A stretch of 64,000 nucleotides of DNA from Winogradskyella psychrotolerans. Its GTDB lineage: Bacteria; Bacteroidota; Bacteroidia; Flavobacteriales; Flavobacteriaceae. The notes beneath the pieces are model-generated. The model was not told the origin of the DNA, did no database searches, and worked only from the letters and a program-made list of their open reading frames with translations. How positions within the stretch are numbered: the first letter of the stretch is position 1; each line of letters starts with the position of its first letter. Shown here piece after piece: positions 54,085-63,588 of the stretch. The stretch spans positions 308,413 to 372,412 of the forward strand of contig NZ_JAHKPS010000013.1 of NCBI RefSeq assembly GCF_018860565.1. The letters are read 5' to 3'. A program made the position numbers and the translations under genes.

Positions 54085-56088
54085 ATGCGATTTAAAATTG
54101 AGTCTGAATTTAAACCTACTGGTGATCAGCCACAAGCTATTAAAAAACTAGCAAAAGGAATTACCGACAACGAAAAATACCAAACCCTTTTGGGTGTTAC
54201 TGGTTCTGGTAAAACCTTTACTGTTGCCAATGTGATTGAAGAAGTACAACGACCAACTTTGGTTTTGGCACATAATAAAACTTTAGCAGCACAACTTTAC
54301 TCAGAATTCAAACAGTTTTTTCCTGAGAATGCTGTTGAGTATTTTGTGTCGTACTACGATTATTACCAACCCGAAGCATACATTCCCGTTTCTGGCGTTT
54401 ATATTGAGAAAGATTTATCTATCAATGAAGAAATAGAGAAGATGCGTTTAAGTACCACATCTTCCCTACTCTCTGGTCGTCGTGATGTGATTGTGATTGC
54501 TTCAGTATCGTGTTTATATGGTATTGGAAATCCTGTAGAATTTCAGAAGAATGTCATCTCTATAGAACGCGATCAAGTTATTTCTCGTACTAAATTATTA
54601 CACCAACTGGTTCAAAGTTTATATTCTAGAACGGAATCTGAATTTAAAAACGGAAACTTTAGAATAAAAGGAGATACCGTAGATGTGTTTCCTGGTTATG
54701 CTGATCATGCGTTTAGAATTCACTTCTTTGGTGATGAAATTGAAGAAATTGAAGCGTTTGACGCCAGAAGCAACGAAGTTATAGAACGCTACGATCGTCT
54801 AAATATCTATCCTGCAAATATGTTTGTAACATCACCTGATGTACTAAATGCGGCAATAAAAGATATTCAAGAAGATTTGGTAAAACAATACGATTACTTT
54901 AAAGAGATTGGTAAACATCTTGAAGCCAAACGTCTTAAAGAGCGTACAGAATTCGATCTGGAAATGATTAGAGAATTAGGGTATTGTTCAGGTATTGAGA
55001 ATTATTCGCGATATTTAGACGGACGATTACCAGGAACACGCCCTTTCTGTTTACTCGATTATTTTCCAGATGATTTTTTAATGGTGGTTGATGAAAGTCA
55101 CGTGACCATTTCACAAGTTCATGCCATGTACGGAGGTGACCGAAGCAGAAAAGTTAATTTAGTTGATTATGGTTTCCGATTGCCAGCAGCCATGGACAAC
55201 AGACCTTTAAAGTTTGAAGAATTTGAAGCGCTACAAAACCAAGTAATCTATGTATCAGCAACTCCAGCCGATTACGAAATGCAAAAAACAGATGGTGTTT
55301 ATGTAGAGCAAGTCATTCGTCCAACAGGCTTATTAGACCCTATTATTGAAGTGCGCCCAAGCCTAAATCAGATTGATGATTTAATTGAAGAAATTCAAAA
55401 TCGTGTTGAAAAAGACGAACGGACTTTAGTAACCACGTTGACCAAACGAATGGCGGAAGAATTGACGAAATACCTCACTCGAATTTCAGTACGAACCCGA
55501 TACATCCATAGTGATGTAGATACTCTGGAGCGTGTTGAAATTATGCAAGATTTACGAAAAGGAGTATTTGATGTTTTGGTTGGTGTTAACTTACTGCGTG
55601 AAGGTCTAGATTTACCCGAAGTATCACTTGTAGCTATATTAGATGCTGACAAAGAAGGTTTTTTAAGATCTGCGCGTTCACTAACGCAAACTGTTGGTAG
55701 AGCCGCAAGAAACCTAAATGGAAAAGCTATAATGTATGCTGATAAAGTTACAAAAAGCATGCAAAAAACTATTGATGAGACTAATTATCGTCGTGAAAAA
55801 CAAATTGCATACAATACAAAACACAATCTTGTTCCTAAAGCTTTAAATAAGAGTTTAGATAGTGCATTAACTAAAAACTCCGTAAGTACTTATCGGACAG
55901 AATTAGATGCGCAAATAGCTGCAGAACCAGAAAGCGAATATTTAACAAAAGAAGAACTCGAAAAGAAAATTAGAGAACGACGCAAATTAATGGAACAAGC
56001 TGCAAAGGCTTTAGACTTTTTAGAAGCCGCTCGTTTTAGAGATGAAATTACAGCCTATCAGAGTAAGTTAGAGAAGTTAAAGGTGTAA
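54085..56088 (+). CDS. uvrB: Excinuclease ABC subunit B
   Basis: The 667-residue helicase-like damage-verifying subunit of UvrABC nucleotide excision repair. Walker A LLGVTGSGKTFT (about 36-47), the beta-hairpin region VSYYDYYQPEAYIPVSGVYI, helicase motif II VVDESHVTI, motif VI QTVGRAARN, and the C-terminal UVR motif that contacts UvrC (KLMEQAAKALDFLEAARFRD). Length is normal. Monocistronic, with a near-leaderless promoter upstream and the microsatellite gap downstream. Confidence 0.97.
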   Translation: MRFKIESEFKPTGDQPQAIKKLAKGITDNEKYQTLLGVTGSGKTFTVANVIEEVQRPTLVLAHNKTLAAQLYSEFKQFFPENAVEYFVSYYDYYQPEAYIPVSGVYIEKDLSINEEIEKMRLSTTSSLLSGRRDVIVIASVSCLYGIGNPVEFQKNVISIERDQVISRTKLLHQLVQSLYSRTESEFKNGNFRIKGDTVDVFPGYADHAFRIHFFGDEIEEIEAFDARSNEVIERYDRLNIYPANMFVTSPDVLNAAIKDIQEDLVKQYDYFKEIGKHLEAKRLKERTEFDLEMIRELGYCSGIENYSRYLDGRLPGTRPFCLLDYFPDDFLMVVDESHVTISQVHAMYGGDRSRKVNLVDYGFRLPAAMDNRPLKFEEFEALQNQVIYVSATPADYEMQKTDGVYVEQVIRPTGLLDPIIEVRPSLNQIDDLIEEIQNRVEKDERTLVTTLTKRMAEELTKYLTRISVRTRYIHSDVDTLERVEIMQDLRKGVFDVLVGVNLLREGLDLPEVSLVAILDADKEGFLRSARSLTQTVGRAARNLNGKAIMYADKVTKSMQKTIDETNYRREKQIAYNTKHNLVPKALNKSLDSALTKNSVSTYRTELDAQIAAEPESEYLTKEELEKKIRERRKLMEQAAKALDFLEAARFRDEITAYQSKLEKLKV

Positions 56089-56404
56089 AACAGTAGTCAG
56101 TTGCTCAGTAAAAAGTGTGAAGTGTGAAGTGTGAAGTGTGAAGTGTGAAGTGTGAAGTGTGAAGTGTGAAGCTAAAAAAATTGACGGAAGATTGGAAGAT
56201 TTTACATAAAGTTCCGAAGAAGAAAACATTCCGAAACTCAATAACTAAATTTCAAGATTAAAAACTGAGACTGAGACTGAGACTAAAACTGAAATTATTA
56301 CACAGAGAAGGCACAAAGATTCACAGAGAGATTGTTCTAAAAATTAAGCATATATTTAAATAGGATAGCTTTTTAAAATTACCATTGAGACTGCAAACTG
56401 AATA
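56089..56404. other. 316-bp repeat-rich gap after uvrB
   Basis: Holds the GTGTGAA array (56115-56170), a run of about 3.5 copies of ACTGAG near 56264-56285, and AT-rich filler with scattered short homologies (TTCCGAA at two places). No coding ORF or convincing terminator is seen. Confidence 0.6.
56115..56170 (+). repeat. Eight tandem copies of GTGTGAA
   Basis: Eight perfect 7-bp units (56 bp) starting 26 bases after the uvrB stop codon. Like the array at 24327 it is a heptamer, lies at the 3' end of a housekeeping gene, and is fully regular, implying recent slippage growth. Confidence 0.95.
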
Positions 56405-56806
56405 CTAGTTATACTGCACTTTAAAAATATCAATCAAGAAATCTGGTGGTACAATTTTATTAGGAAAACTATCCATTAAATCTAGAACGCGGTTAATTGA
56501 TTCATGACTTAATCCCATTCGTAATCCAAAATTGTGAATTTTAACCAATTGTTTTGGTGCGACTTTGTGATCTAAATTCATTAGAAGTACTAATCTATGA
56601 AATTGAACAATCCTTTCACTATGAGATTTTAAGTTAACATATGTTACAGGATGATTAAAAAGGTATTCAAAATCTTCTTTAGATATATCTAATTGTTTGG
56701 CAATACTGAATAAAAAATTATATTCAATAGTCCTTATATTTTCATCTGTTTGAGCGAATGCTATCATTTCAGAAAGTAAGCTCAGTTTTTCAGCACGATT
56801 TATCAT
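56405..56806 (-). CDS. Small helical protein, TerB-like
   Basis: A 133-residue, mostly helical soluble protein (KLSLLSEMIAFAQTDENIRT, EYNFLFSIAKQLDISKEDFE, FHRLVLLMNLDHKVAPKQLV). The two-fold pattern of a start-of-helix 'LLxxMIxxAxxDExIxxxExxFL' resembles TerB-like domains. No metal ligands stand out. Flavobacterial homologues next to uvrB have sometimes been labelled 'excinuclease subunit B', which nothing in this sequence supports. Convergent with uvrB; function unknown. Confidence 0.7.
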   Translation of the reverse strand: MINRAEKLSLLSEMIAFAQTDENIRTIEYNFLFSIAKQLDISKEDFEYLFNHPVTYVNLKSHSERIVQFHRLVLLMNLDHKVAPKQLVKIHNFGLRMGLSHESINRVLDLMDSFPNKIVPPDFLIDIFKVQYN

Positions 56807-56948
56807 TATTATGAGGGGATTATTTAATACTGTAAAGTTACAGAGGTTGTTTATTTTATTGTCGTTGATATAATGTATCTTGTCGAAAAATTAAATGTAC
56901 TTAGTCGATTTTTTTAAACTTTTGTCAACTCACAAGACAAGCAACAGG

Positions 56949-57758
56949 ATGAAATTACCGTATTTATACCTGCTTATTTTAGCATTTACAACCACTCAAC
57001 TAACAGCTCAAAGCACTGCTTCTAAACAAGTTAAACAGTTTTCAATTACTGCTCCTCAATTAAATACGTCGAAAACAATTTGGGTGTATTTGCCTTCAGA
57101 ATACGAAAAATCAGAAAAATCGTATCCTGTGATTTATATGCATGATGCACAAAATTTATTTGATGCTACAACATCTTATGTAGGTGAATGGGAAGTCGAT
57201 GAATATATGGATACATTAATAGATAACCAAAGTATAATTATTGGCATAGAACATGGCAATGAAAAACGCATAAATGAACTCACTCCATATAAACATGAAA
57301 AGTATGGTGGCGGAAAAGGTGACTCCTATTTAAAATTTATAAAAAACACCTTAAAGCCTCATATTGATGTTAGCTATAGAACAAAATCAGAAACAGAAAA
57401 CACTACAATATTTGGGTCGTCTTTAGGTGGCTTAATATCATTCTATGCTGCAATAAAATATCCTGAAACATTTGGAACCGCTGTAGCATTTTCACCTTCA
57501 TTTTGGATTAATCCTGAAATTTTCGACATGGTAGCATCAACTGACATCCCAAAAACTTCAAAATTTTATTTTTTAGCTGGTACTGATGAAGGAGAAACTA
57601 TGATTCCGAAATTAGAAGAAATGCTTAAATTATTAAAATTTAAAGGAGTTAAGGAAACACATATTGAAAATCATATTGTTGAAGGAGGCTAACATAATGA
57701 AAAATTATGGGCTACAAATTTTAATAAAGCCTATGATTGGTTAAATAAAAAACCTTAA
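56949..57758 (+). pseudogene. Esterase-family alpha/beta hydrolase interrupted by an in-frame stop
   Basis: A secreted hydrolase of the enterochelin-esterase-like (esterase D/Fes) family. The start at 56949 gives a signal peptide (MKLPYLYLLILAFTTTQLTAQ). Visible are YPVIYMHDAQNLFD, the nucleophile elbow FGSSLGGLISFYA and the acid candidate AGTDEGET. A TAA at 57690-57692 stops translation after IVEGG. The same frame then continues HNEKLWATNFNKAYDWLNKKP to a stop at 57756, which carries the HNExxW catalytic-His element of the family. So the translated 247-residue product lacks the third catalytic residue. Either a recent nonsense mutation, a sequencing error or stop read-through; the first two seem likeliest. 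Confidence 0.75.
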
Positions 57759-57817
57759 TTTCCTACTATTAAAAATAACAGACTTTATATCACAAACAAC
57801 ATAATTAAAACTCTAAA

Positions 57818-58060
57818 ATGACAAACAACGACATTTTTAAAAAGCTAAGAGTAGCACATAAACTAAGAGATGATGATATTGTAAAAATCTTATCATTAGT
57901 TGACTTCAGAATTTCTAAAAGTGAACTTAATGCGATGTTCAGAAATGAAGACCATCCTAAATATATGGAATGTGGAGATCAAATTCTACGAAATTTTTTA
58001 AATGGATTAATCATCCATTTAAGAGGTCCAATGCCAAAACCTAAAAAAAAGAAGGAGTAA
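57818..58060 (+). CDS. DUF1456 family protein
   Basis: An 80-residue basic protein with a single DUF1456 unit (NDIFKKLRVAHKLRDDDIVK, SLVDFRISKSELNAMFRNED, GDQILRNFLNGLIIHLRG) and a Lys-rich tail. E. coli YehS has two such units; this one has one, a form I also associate with Bacteroidota. Function unknown. Lies 60 bases after the interrupted esterase gene and 85 bases before cysH. Confidence 0.83.
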   Translation: MTNNDIFKKLRVAHKLRDDDIVKILSLVDFRISKSELNAMFRNEDHPKYMECGDQILRNFLNGLIIHLRGPMPKPKKKKE

Positions 58061-58144
58061 ATTAAAATATCCATAAAATTTAGAAGTAAATTTTTTACTT
58101 AAAATTTAAGTTAATAACTTGTACTCAACAGAAGAAATTTATCT

Positions 58145-58846
58145 ATGCTTGAAACAACACCCAAAATTGATCCACAACAGTATTTTTCTATTGAAGATAT
58201 AAAAGCATTAAATAAAAAGTATAAGCCACTTACGTCTTGCCAACGTATAGCACAACTGTATAAAGATTTTGAGACTACAGATGTTATGGTCACAAGTTCT
58301 TTTGCTGCTACATCTGCATTTTTGTTAAAATTAGTGTCTGATACGAACCTAAAGCAAGAAATTTATTTTATTGATACGGGTTACCATTTTGATGATACTT
58401 TAAAGTACAAATCCATTTTACAAGCTAAGTACAATCTCAATGTAAAATCTGTATCTGCAATTAAAGAAGAACACGAGTTTACCACCAAAGATGAAACTTG
58501 GAAAAAGAATCCTGATTTCTGTTGTTCTATAAATAAGGTACAGCCTTTAGACCGTATTAAACAACATTATAAAATTTGGATGTCTGGCTTAATGGAGTGG
58601 CAAAGTGATCACAGAGCATCTTTAGATATTTTTGAAATACGTGGTAATATTTTAAAATTCTACCCTTTATTGGATGTTTCAAAAAAAGAAAGAGATGCTT
58701 ATATTGAAGAACATCAACTCCCTTTTCACCCTTTAGTTGCAAAGGGTTATCATTCTATTGGTTGTAAGCATTGTACAGTGCCTGGAAAAGATAGGAGTGG
58801 ACGATGGAATAACAATCCCAAAACGGAATGTGGATTACATTTATAA
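58145..58846 (+). CDS. cysH: Phosphoadenylyl/adenylyl-sulfate reductase
   Basis: A 233-residue reductase of the assimilatory sulfate pathway that makes sulfite from APS or PAPS. The N-terminal ATP-PPase-like domain has VTSSFAATSAFLLKLV and IYFIDTGYHFDDTL. Cys-Cys (DFCCSINKVQPLDR) and Cys-x2-Cys (GCKHCTVPGKDRSGRW) supply a [4Fe-4S] cluster, which favours APS as substrate. The C-terminal ECGLHL is the redox-active Cys motif. No cysD/cysN or sulfite reductase genes are in the window. Ends at a bidirectional terminator. Confidence 0.93.
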   Translation: MLETTPKIDPQQYFSIEDIKALNKKYKPLTSCQRIAQLYKDFETTDVMVTSSFAATSAFLLKLVSDTNLKQEIYFIDTGYHFDDTLKYKSILQAKYNLNVKSVSAIKEEHEFTTKDETWKKNPDFCCSINKVQPLDRIKQHYKIWMSGLMEWQSDHRASLDIFEIRGNILKFYPLLDVSKKERDAYIEEHQLPFHPLVAKGYHSIGCKHCTVPGKDRSGRWNNNPKTECGLHL

Positions 58847-58852
58847 CTAACA

Positions 58853-58882
58853 AAAAAGGTTCTCAAATTTGAGAACCTTTTT
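58853..58882. terminator. Bidirectional terminator between cysH and sucC
   Basis: A 30-bp perfect palindrome (core GGTTCTCAAATTTGAGAACC flanked by A5 and T5) lies six bases after cysH and 34 bases after sucC, between the convergent genes. Confidence 0.82.
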
Positions 58883-58916
58883 AATTTATAATTAACTGTC
58901 TAGTATAAAAATAATA

Positions 58917-60107
58917 CTATCCTAAAACCTGTTGCACCTTATCAGCTGCTTCTTGGAACTCAGTAGCACTCATTACATCTAATCCAGAATTGTCAATTAA
59001 TTCTTTTGCGATATCTGCATTTGTTCCTTGTAAACGTACAATGATAGGAACATTAATATTCCCCATGTTTTTATAAGCATCAATAACACCTTGAGCAACT
59101 CTGTCACAACGTACAATTCCACCAAAAATATTGATTAAGATGGCTTTTACAGCAGGATCTTTTAATATAATTTTAAACGCTGCTTCTACTCTAGCTGCAT
59201 CTGCAGTACCACCAACATCTAAAAAGTTAGCTGGCTCACCACCTGCTTGCTTAATTAAATCCATAGTAGCCATTGCTAAACCAGCACCATTTACCATACA
59301 ACCAACGTTTCCGTCTAAGTCTACATAGTTTAAACCTAAAGCACCTGCTTCAACTTCAATTTGGTTTTCTTCACGTAAGTCACGTAATTCAGCTAAATCT
59401 CTATGTCTGTATAATGCGTTAGCATCTAAAGTTACTTTAGCATCAACAGCCATTATTTTACTATCACTAGTTTTTAATACTGGGTTAATTTCAAACAAAG
59501 ACGCATCCGATTTATCGTAAGCTGTATATAAAGCTGTTACAAATTTTGTCATTTCTTTAAAAGCAGTACCTGATAAACCTAAGTTAAAAGCAATACGACG
59601 TGCTTGAAAAGGTAATATACCAGTTGAAGGATCAATCTCTTCGTTATGTATTAATTCTGGTGTTTCTTCGGCAACAGTTTCAATGTCCATTCCACCTTCT
59701 GTAGAATATACAATCATATTTCTTCCAGTTGCACGATTTAATAAAACAGACATATAATATTCGTCTGGCTCATTTTCACCTGGATAATAAACATCTTCAG
59801 CAACTAAAACTTGATGAACACGTTTTCCTTCTGCAGAAGTTTGAGGTGTTACCAAATCCATTCCTATGATTTGTCCTGCAATTTCTTCAACTTCTTTAAG
59901 GTTTTTGGCCAATTTAACGCCTCCACCTTTTCCACGTCCACCTGCATGAACTTGTGCTTTTATAACATGCCAACCTGTTTCAGTTTCAGCTGTTAATTGC
60001 TTTGCTGCATCAACAGCTTCTTTAGCACTTTGGGCTACAATTCCTCTTTGGATTCGTACTCCAAAACTGCTTAATAATTCTTTTCCTTGATATTCGTGTA
60101 AATTCAT
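58917..60107 (-). CDS. sucC: Succinate-CoA ligase (ADP-forming) subunit beta
   Basis: A 396-residue TCA-cycle subunit. ATP-grasp N-terminus [34 protein letters not shown], metal and phosphate sites [12 protein letters not shown], the specificity loop region [38 protein letters not shown] and [18 protein letters not shown]. Length is normal. Its partner sucD is not adjacent here, a separation common in Bacteroidota. Confidence 0.97.
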   Translation of the reverse strand: MNLHEYQGKELLSSFGVRIQRGIVAQSAKEAVDAAKQLTAETETGWHVIKAQVHAGGRGKGGGVKLAKNLKEVEEIAGQIIGMDLVTPQTSAEGKRVHQVLVAEDVYYPGENEPDEYYMSVLLNRATGRNMIVYSTEGGMDIETVAEETPELIHNEEIDPSTGILPFQARRIAFNLGLSGTAFKEMTKFVTALYTAYDKSDASLFEINPVLKTSDSKIMAVDAKVTLDANALYRHRDLAELRDLREENQIEVEAGALGLNYVDLDGNVGCMVNGAGLAMATMDLIKQAGGEPANFLDVGGTADAARVEAAFKIILKDPAVKAILINIFGGIVRCDRVAQGVIDAYKNMGNINVPIIVRLQGTNADIAKELIDNSGLDVMSATEFQEAADKVQQVLG

Positions 60108-60214
60108 TTTTAATCAGAAATTTATTGGTCCAACAAAAATAAGCATACTAATAGTTTCTACCAATTGTTTTTAAAATTGATTTATATAGGTTTCTCATTT
60201 TCTAAATTATAGGA

Positions 60215-60871
60215 TTAATCTATTAAACGCTTAATAGCAGAAAAGGCCTTGTCTACCAAATAATCCTCTACTACAATAGTAAACTCATTTGTTGTAGAAA
60301 CCACTTCATATAAAGTAATATTTTCCCATGCCAAGCGCTTAAATATTTGATAATATAAGCCAACTATTTTAGAACTCCCCTTAGGTAAATAAATACTAAT
60401 AGCAGATAGTTTTTCTTTTAAACCTATTTGTGTTTCATTTTTAAATGCTTTGAGCATATCTTCTTTTTCAGAAGTTGAAATGATAATATTACTTTCAAAC
60501 ATACCACGCGTAAAGGCATAAAATATTTGATGATTTTCACTAATCTTTTCTAAAATTTGAGAGTGACTATGGATTAATGTTTTTGAATTTTGAAATGTAA
60601 AATCACTTAAGTTAGACCGTACCGTAATATCTCCTAATTGACTAAAGGTTTTCTTTAAACTTTTAGAGTTTTCAAGATTTAAAGGTTGCTGATACCGTCG
60701 TAGTGCCATCATAATAGCACCATCTTTTACTGGTTTTCGTAACATTTTAGAAATAGGTGTATTTAGCTCTTTTGCCAAAGCTGAAAAGTTAATAATCTCC
60801 CGAGACAAGCCTTCTTCTAAAAACGGACTAGCAACAATAATATCTTGAACACAAGATGCAATAGTCTTCAT
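60215..60871 (-). CDS. ACT-domain protein related to aspartokinase regulatory domains
   Basis: A 218-residue soluble protein. Residues 1-85 look like a helical or winged-helix unit (LSREIINFSALAKELNTPIS). Residues about 150-218 resemble an aspartokinase-type ACT domain (EKLSAISIYLPKGSSKIVGL, YYQIFKRLAWENITLYEVVS, TTNEFTIVVEDYLVDKAF). No amino-acid kinase domain is present, although homologues are often labelled 'aspartate kinase'. It is divergent from lysA with 110 bases between, so a lysine-sensing role is plausible but unproven. Confidence 0.7.
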   Translation of the reverse strand: MKTIASCVQDIIVASPFLEEGLSREIINFSALAKELNTPISKMLRKPVKDGAIMMALRRYQQPLNLENSKSLKKTFSQLGDITVRSNLSDFTFQNSKTLIHSHSQILEKISENHQIFYAFTRGMFESNIIISTSEKEDMLKAFKNETQIGLKEKLSAISIYLPKGSSKIVGLYYQIFKRLAWENITLYEVVSTTNEFTIVVEDYLVDKAFSAIKRLID

Positions 60872-60981
60872 ATTGTTTATTATTTAACATTTTGTGTAAA
60901 AATAGCTATATTTTTTTATTTTTTATGTTTATAGAAAGGATTACAACTATTTTCGCCAAATAACTTTAAGAAAAATAAAGA

Positions 60982-62187
60982 ATGAAAGAAAGTACCTTGT
61001 TACAAATTGCTAAAGATTTTGGAAGTCCAGTTTATGTTTATGACGCTGAAAAAATAGAATCTCAATATAAACGATTAACAAAAGCATTTAGTAAGGTAAA
61101 ACAATTAAAGCTTAATTATGCTGTTAAGGCACTTTCTAATATTTCTGTTTTAAAATTGTTTAACAAACTTGGATCTGGAATTGATACTGTTTCCATTCAA
61201 GAACTACGATTAGGATTAAAAGCTGGTTTTAAACCTGAAGATATCATTTTTACACCTAATGGAGTATCTCTTGAAGAAATTGAAGAAGCCGCAAAATTAG
61301 GCGTTCAGATAAATATTGACAACCTCTCTATTTTAGAACAATTTGGAACCAAACATCCAAAAATTCCTGTTTGTATTCGAATAAATCCTCATGTTATGGC
61401 TGGAGGAAATACTAATATTTCGGTTGGTCATATAGATAGCAAATTTGGAATTTCTATACATCAGATTCCTTTATTATTACGTATTGTAGAAAATACAAAG
61501 ATGAATATTAACGGTATTCACATGCATACAGGAAGTGATATTCTAGATATTGATGTATTTTTATATGCCAGCGAGATTTTATTTGAAACGGCTAAGAACT
61601 TTAAAACGCTTGAGTTTATAGATTTTGGTTCAGGATTTAAAGTGCCTTATAAAAAAGGAGACATAGAAACCAATATTGAAGAATTAGGAGACAAACTATC
61701 AAAACGCTTCAATGAATTCTGTAAAGCATACGGTAAAGATTTAACCTTAGCTTTTGAACCTGGTAAATTTTTAGTGAGTGAGGCTGGTGTCTTTTTGGCT
61801 AAAGTAAATGTTGTAAAACAAACCACCTCTACAGTTTTTGCTCAAATAGATTCCGGATTTAACCATTTAATAAGACCAATGTTATATGGTTCTCAACACG
61901 ATATTTTAAACATTTCTAATCCTAAAGGGCGTGAACGTTTTTATTCGGTTGTTGGTTACATATGCGAAACGGACACTTTTGCTAATAACAGGCGGATTTC
62001 GGAAATAAACGAAGGAGATATTCTTTGCTTTAAAAATGCCGGAGCTTATTGTTACTCTATGGCCAGCAATTACAATTCGCGTTACAGACCTGCCGAAGTA
62101 TTGCTATATAAAGGTAAGGCGCAACTCATTAGAAAACGTGAAGTCTTTGAAGACATCTTACATAATCAAATTGAAATTGCCATATAA
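60982..62187 (+). CDS. lysA: Diaminopimelate decarboxylase
   Basis: A 401-residue fold-type III PLP enzyme that makes L-lysine from meso-DAP. PLP Lys in LNYAVKALSN (about residues 42-51), HMHTGSDI, the glycine loop region FIDFGSGFKVP, FEPGKFLVSEAG (substrate Arg/Lys area), CETDTFAN with the conserved Cys of the partner active site, and GAYCYSMASNYNSR at the end. Length is normal. A TAACTTTA box lies just upstream (near 60960). Pathway partner of dapD at 11636. Confidence 0.95.
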   Translation: MKESTLLQIAKDFGSPVYVYDAEKIESQYKRLTKAFSKVKQLKLNYAVKALSNISVLKLFNKLGSGIDTVSIQELRLGLKAGFKPEDIIFTPNGVSLEEIEEAAKLGVQINIDNLSILEQFGTKHPKIPVCIRINPHVMAGGNTNISVGHIDSKFGISIHQIPLLLRIVENTKMNINGIHMHTGSDILDIDVFLYASEILFETAKNFKTLEFIDFGSGFKVPYKKGDIETNIEELGDKLSKRFNEFCKAYGKDLTLAFEPGKFLVSEAGVFLAKVNVVKQTTSTVFAQIDSGFNHLIRPMLYGSQHDILNISNPKGRERFYSVVGYICETDTFANNRRISEINEGDILCFKNAGAYCYSMASNYNSRYRPAEVLLYKGKAQLIRKREVFEDILHNQIEIAI

Positions 62188-62276
62188 TTTAGTTATCTGA
62201 GTTAACATTTTACGGGATTAAAGTAAGCCTATAGATAGTTTGCAATTACCTTTGAGAAGACTAAAACACTCTTCCA

Positions 62277-63311
62277 ATGACACAAATTGCGCCTAAAATA
62301 ATTCGTCAAATTTTCATTTTACTATTAATTATACTTTTTGGAAGTCTAATTTTTGGTGAAATGTTACCATACTTGAGCGGTGTTTTAGGCGCAATTACAT
62401 TTTACATATTGCTTCGAAAACTAATGAAACGATTAGTTAATACCTACAATTGGAATCCTACGCTAGCTGCTTTAACCTTGATGCTTAGTTCCTTCATTAT
62501 TATAATGGTACCTCTAACGGGTTTTGGTATTATGCTAGGAAACAAAATTTCGGATGTAGCTAGTAATAGTGAAAAAGTTATTGATGCGTTTAAAGATCAA
62601 GTCGGACAATTAAAATTTAAAACGGGCTTTGACATTAATTCTCAAATTGATACTGAAGCAATCACCACATGGCTTTCTGAAAGCGCACAAAGTATGGCTG
62701 GCAATACGTTTAACTTACTTGTTGCTTTAGGATTAATGTACTTTATGCTTTATTTTATGCTCACCAATCGTAAGCAATTAAGGCAATCGCTTAAAAACTA
62801 CATTCCAATGAATAATAAAAATATTTCTGAAATTGGTAGCGAGATCCAAGCCATGGTCAAATCGAATGCCATTGGAATTCCATTGGTTGCCATAGCACAA
62901 GGAATTATAGCGTTGATTGGTTTTTTAATTTTTGGAGTTGAAGATCCGTTATTTTGGTTTGTCATAGTTACCATTGGATCCATGATCCCTTTTATAGGTA
63001 CTTTTGTAGGTATAATTCCTGTCTTTATATTAACCTTATCTAGTGGCCAATCGGCTCAAGCATGGGGCATCTTAATTTATGGTATTGTTGTTGTCGGTTC
63101 TACTGATAATATTATTCGCTTGTATGTGTTGCAAAAGCTCGATGATGTACATCCTTTAGTTACCCTAATAGGTGTTATTGTAGGAGTGCCATTATTTGGA
63201 TTTATCGGTTTGATTTTTGGCCCCTTACTTATAAGTATTTTTATGGCTTTGGTTAAAATTTATACTGAAGAATATGGTAAGACTGAAGAAAACCAGTCAA
63301 AACCCACCTAA
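62277..63311 (+). CDS. AI-2E family transporter
   Basis: A 344-residue membrane protein with about eight transmembrane segments (IFILLLIILFGSLIFGEML, LSSFIIIMVPLTGFGIML, LLVALGLMYFMLYFML, IPLVAIAQGIIALIGFLIFG, VIVTIGSMIPFIGTFVG). The C-terminal half with YVLQKLDDVHPLVTLIGVIV and GLIFGPLLIS is the family signature. Members include E. coli TqsA and sodium/proton antiporters, so the name does not prove autoinducer transport. Single-gene unit after lysA. Confidence 0.88.
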   Translation: MTQIAPKIIRQIFILLLIILFGSLIFGEMLPYLSGVLGAITFYILLRKLMKRLVNTYNWNPTLAALTLMLSSFIIIMVPLTGFGIMLGNKISDVASNSEKVIDAFKDQVGQLKFKTGFDINSQIDTEAITTWLSESAQSMAGNTFNLLVALGLMYFMLYFMLTNRKQLRQSLKNYIPMNNKNISEIGSEIQAMVKSNAIGIPLVAIAQGIIALIGFLIFGVEDPLFWFVIVTIGSMIPFIGTFVGIIPVFILTLSSGQSAQAWGILIYGIVVVGSTDNIIRLYVLQKLDDVHPLVTLIGVIVGVPLFGFIGLIFGPLLISIFMALVKIYTEEYGKTEENQSKPT

Positions 63312-63588
63312 TTTTTCAGTGCCAATACTTTAAATACAAGTAACTAAAACGACCTCAATAATTTTAATATTTACAAACTCATAGTATTCAAGAGGTTCTC
63401 AACTTCACTAAAAAAACAGAATTTCCTTTAAAATCTCATATTTCTAAAGGTTATAACTGCATTTGAATTATAACGAAATTCAATAAATGATTTAGTCATT
63501 TCTTTTAAAAGAGACTTTAATTTATGCTCTTAACACTCTTATTTGTAACTTTAGAACGACAACCTTTTAATTTAATCCATTACCTCAC

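Noticed and set aside
56405..56806. Second uvrB-related gene, as homologues are sometimes labelled
   Set aside because: No helicase, Walker or UVR motif occurs in the 133 residues; it reads as a small TerB-like helical protein.
56895..56948. Upstream ATG for the esterase gene
   Set aside because: Starting at 56949 gives a clean signal peptide; the 18 upstream residues would bury it.
60215..60871. Aspartate kinase
   Set aside because: Only the ACT-like C-terminal part resembles aspartokinase; the amino-acid kinase domain is absent.
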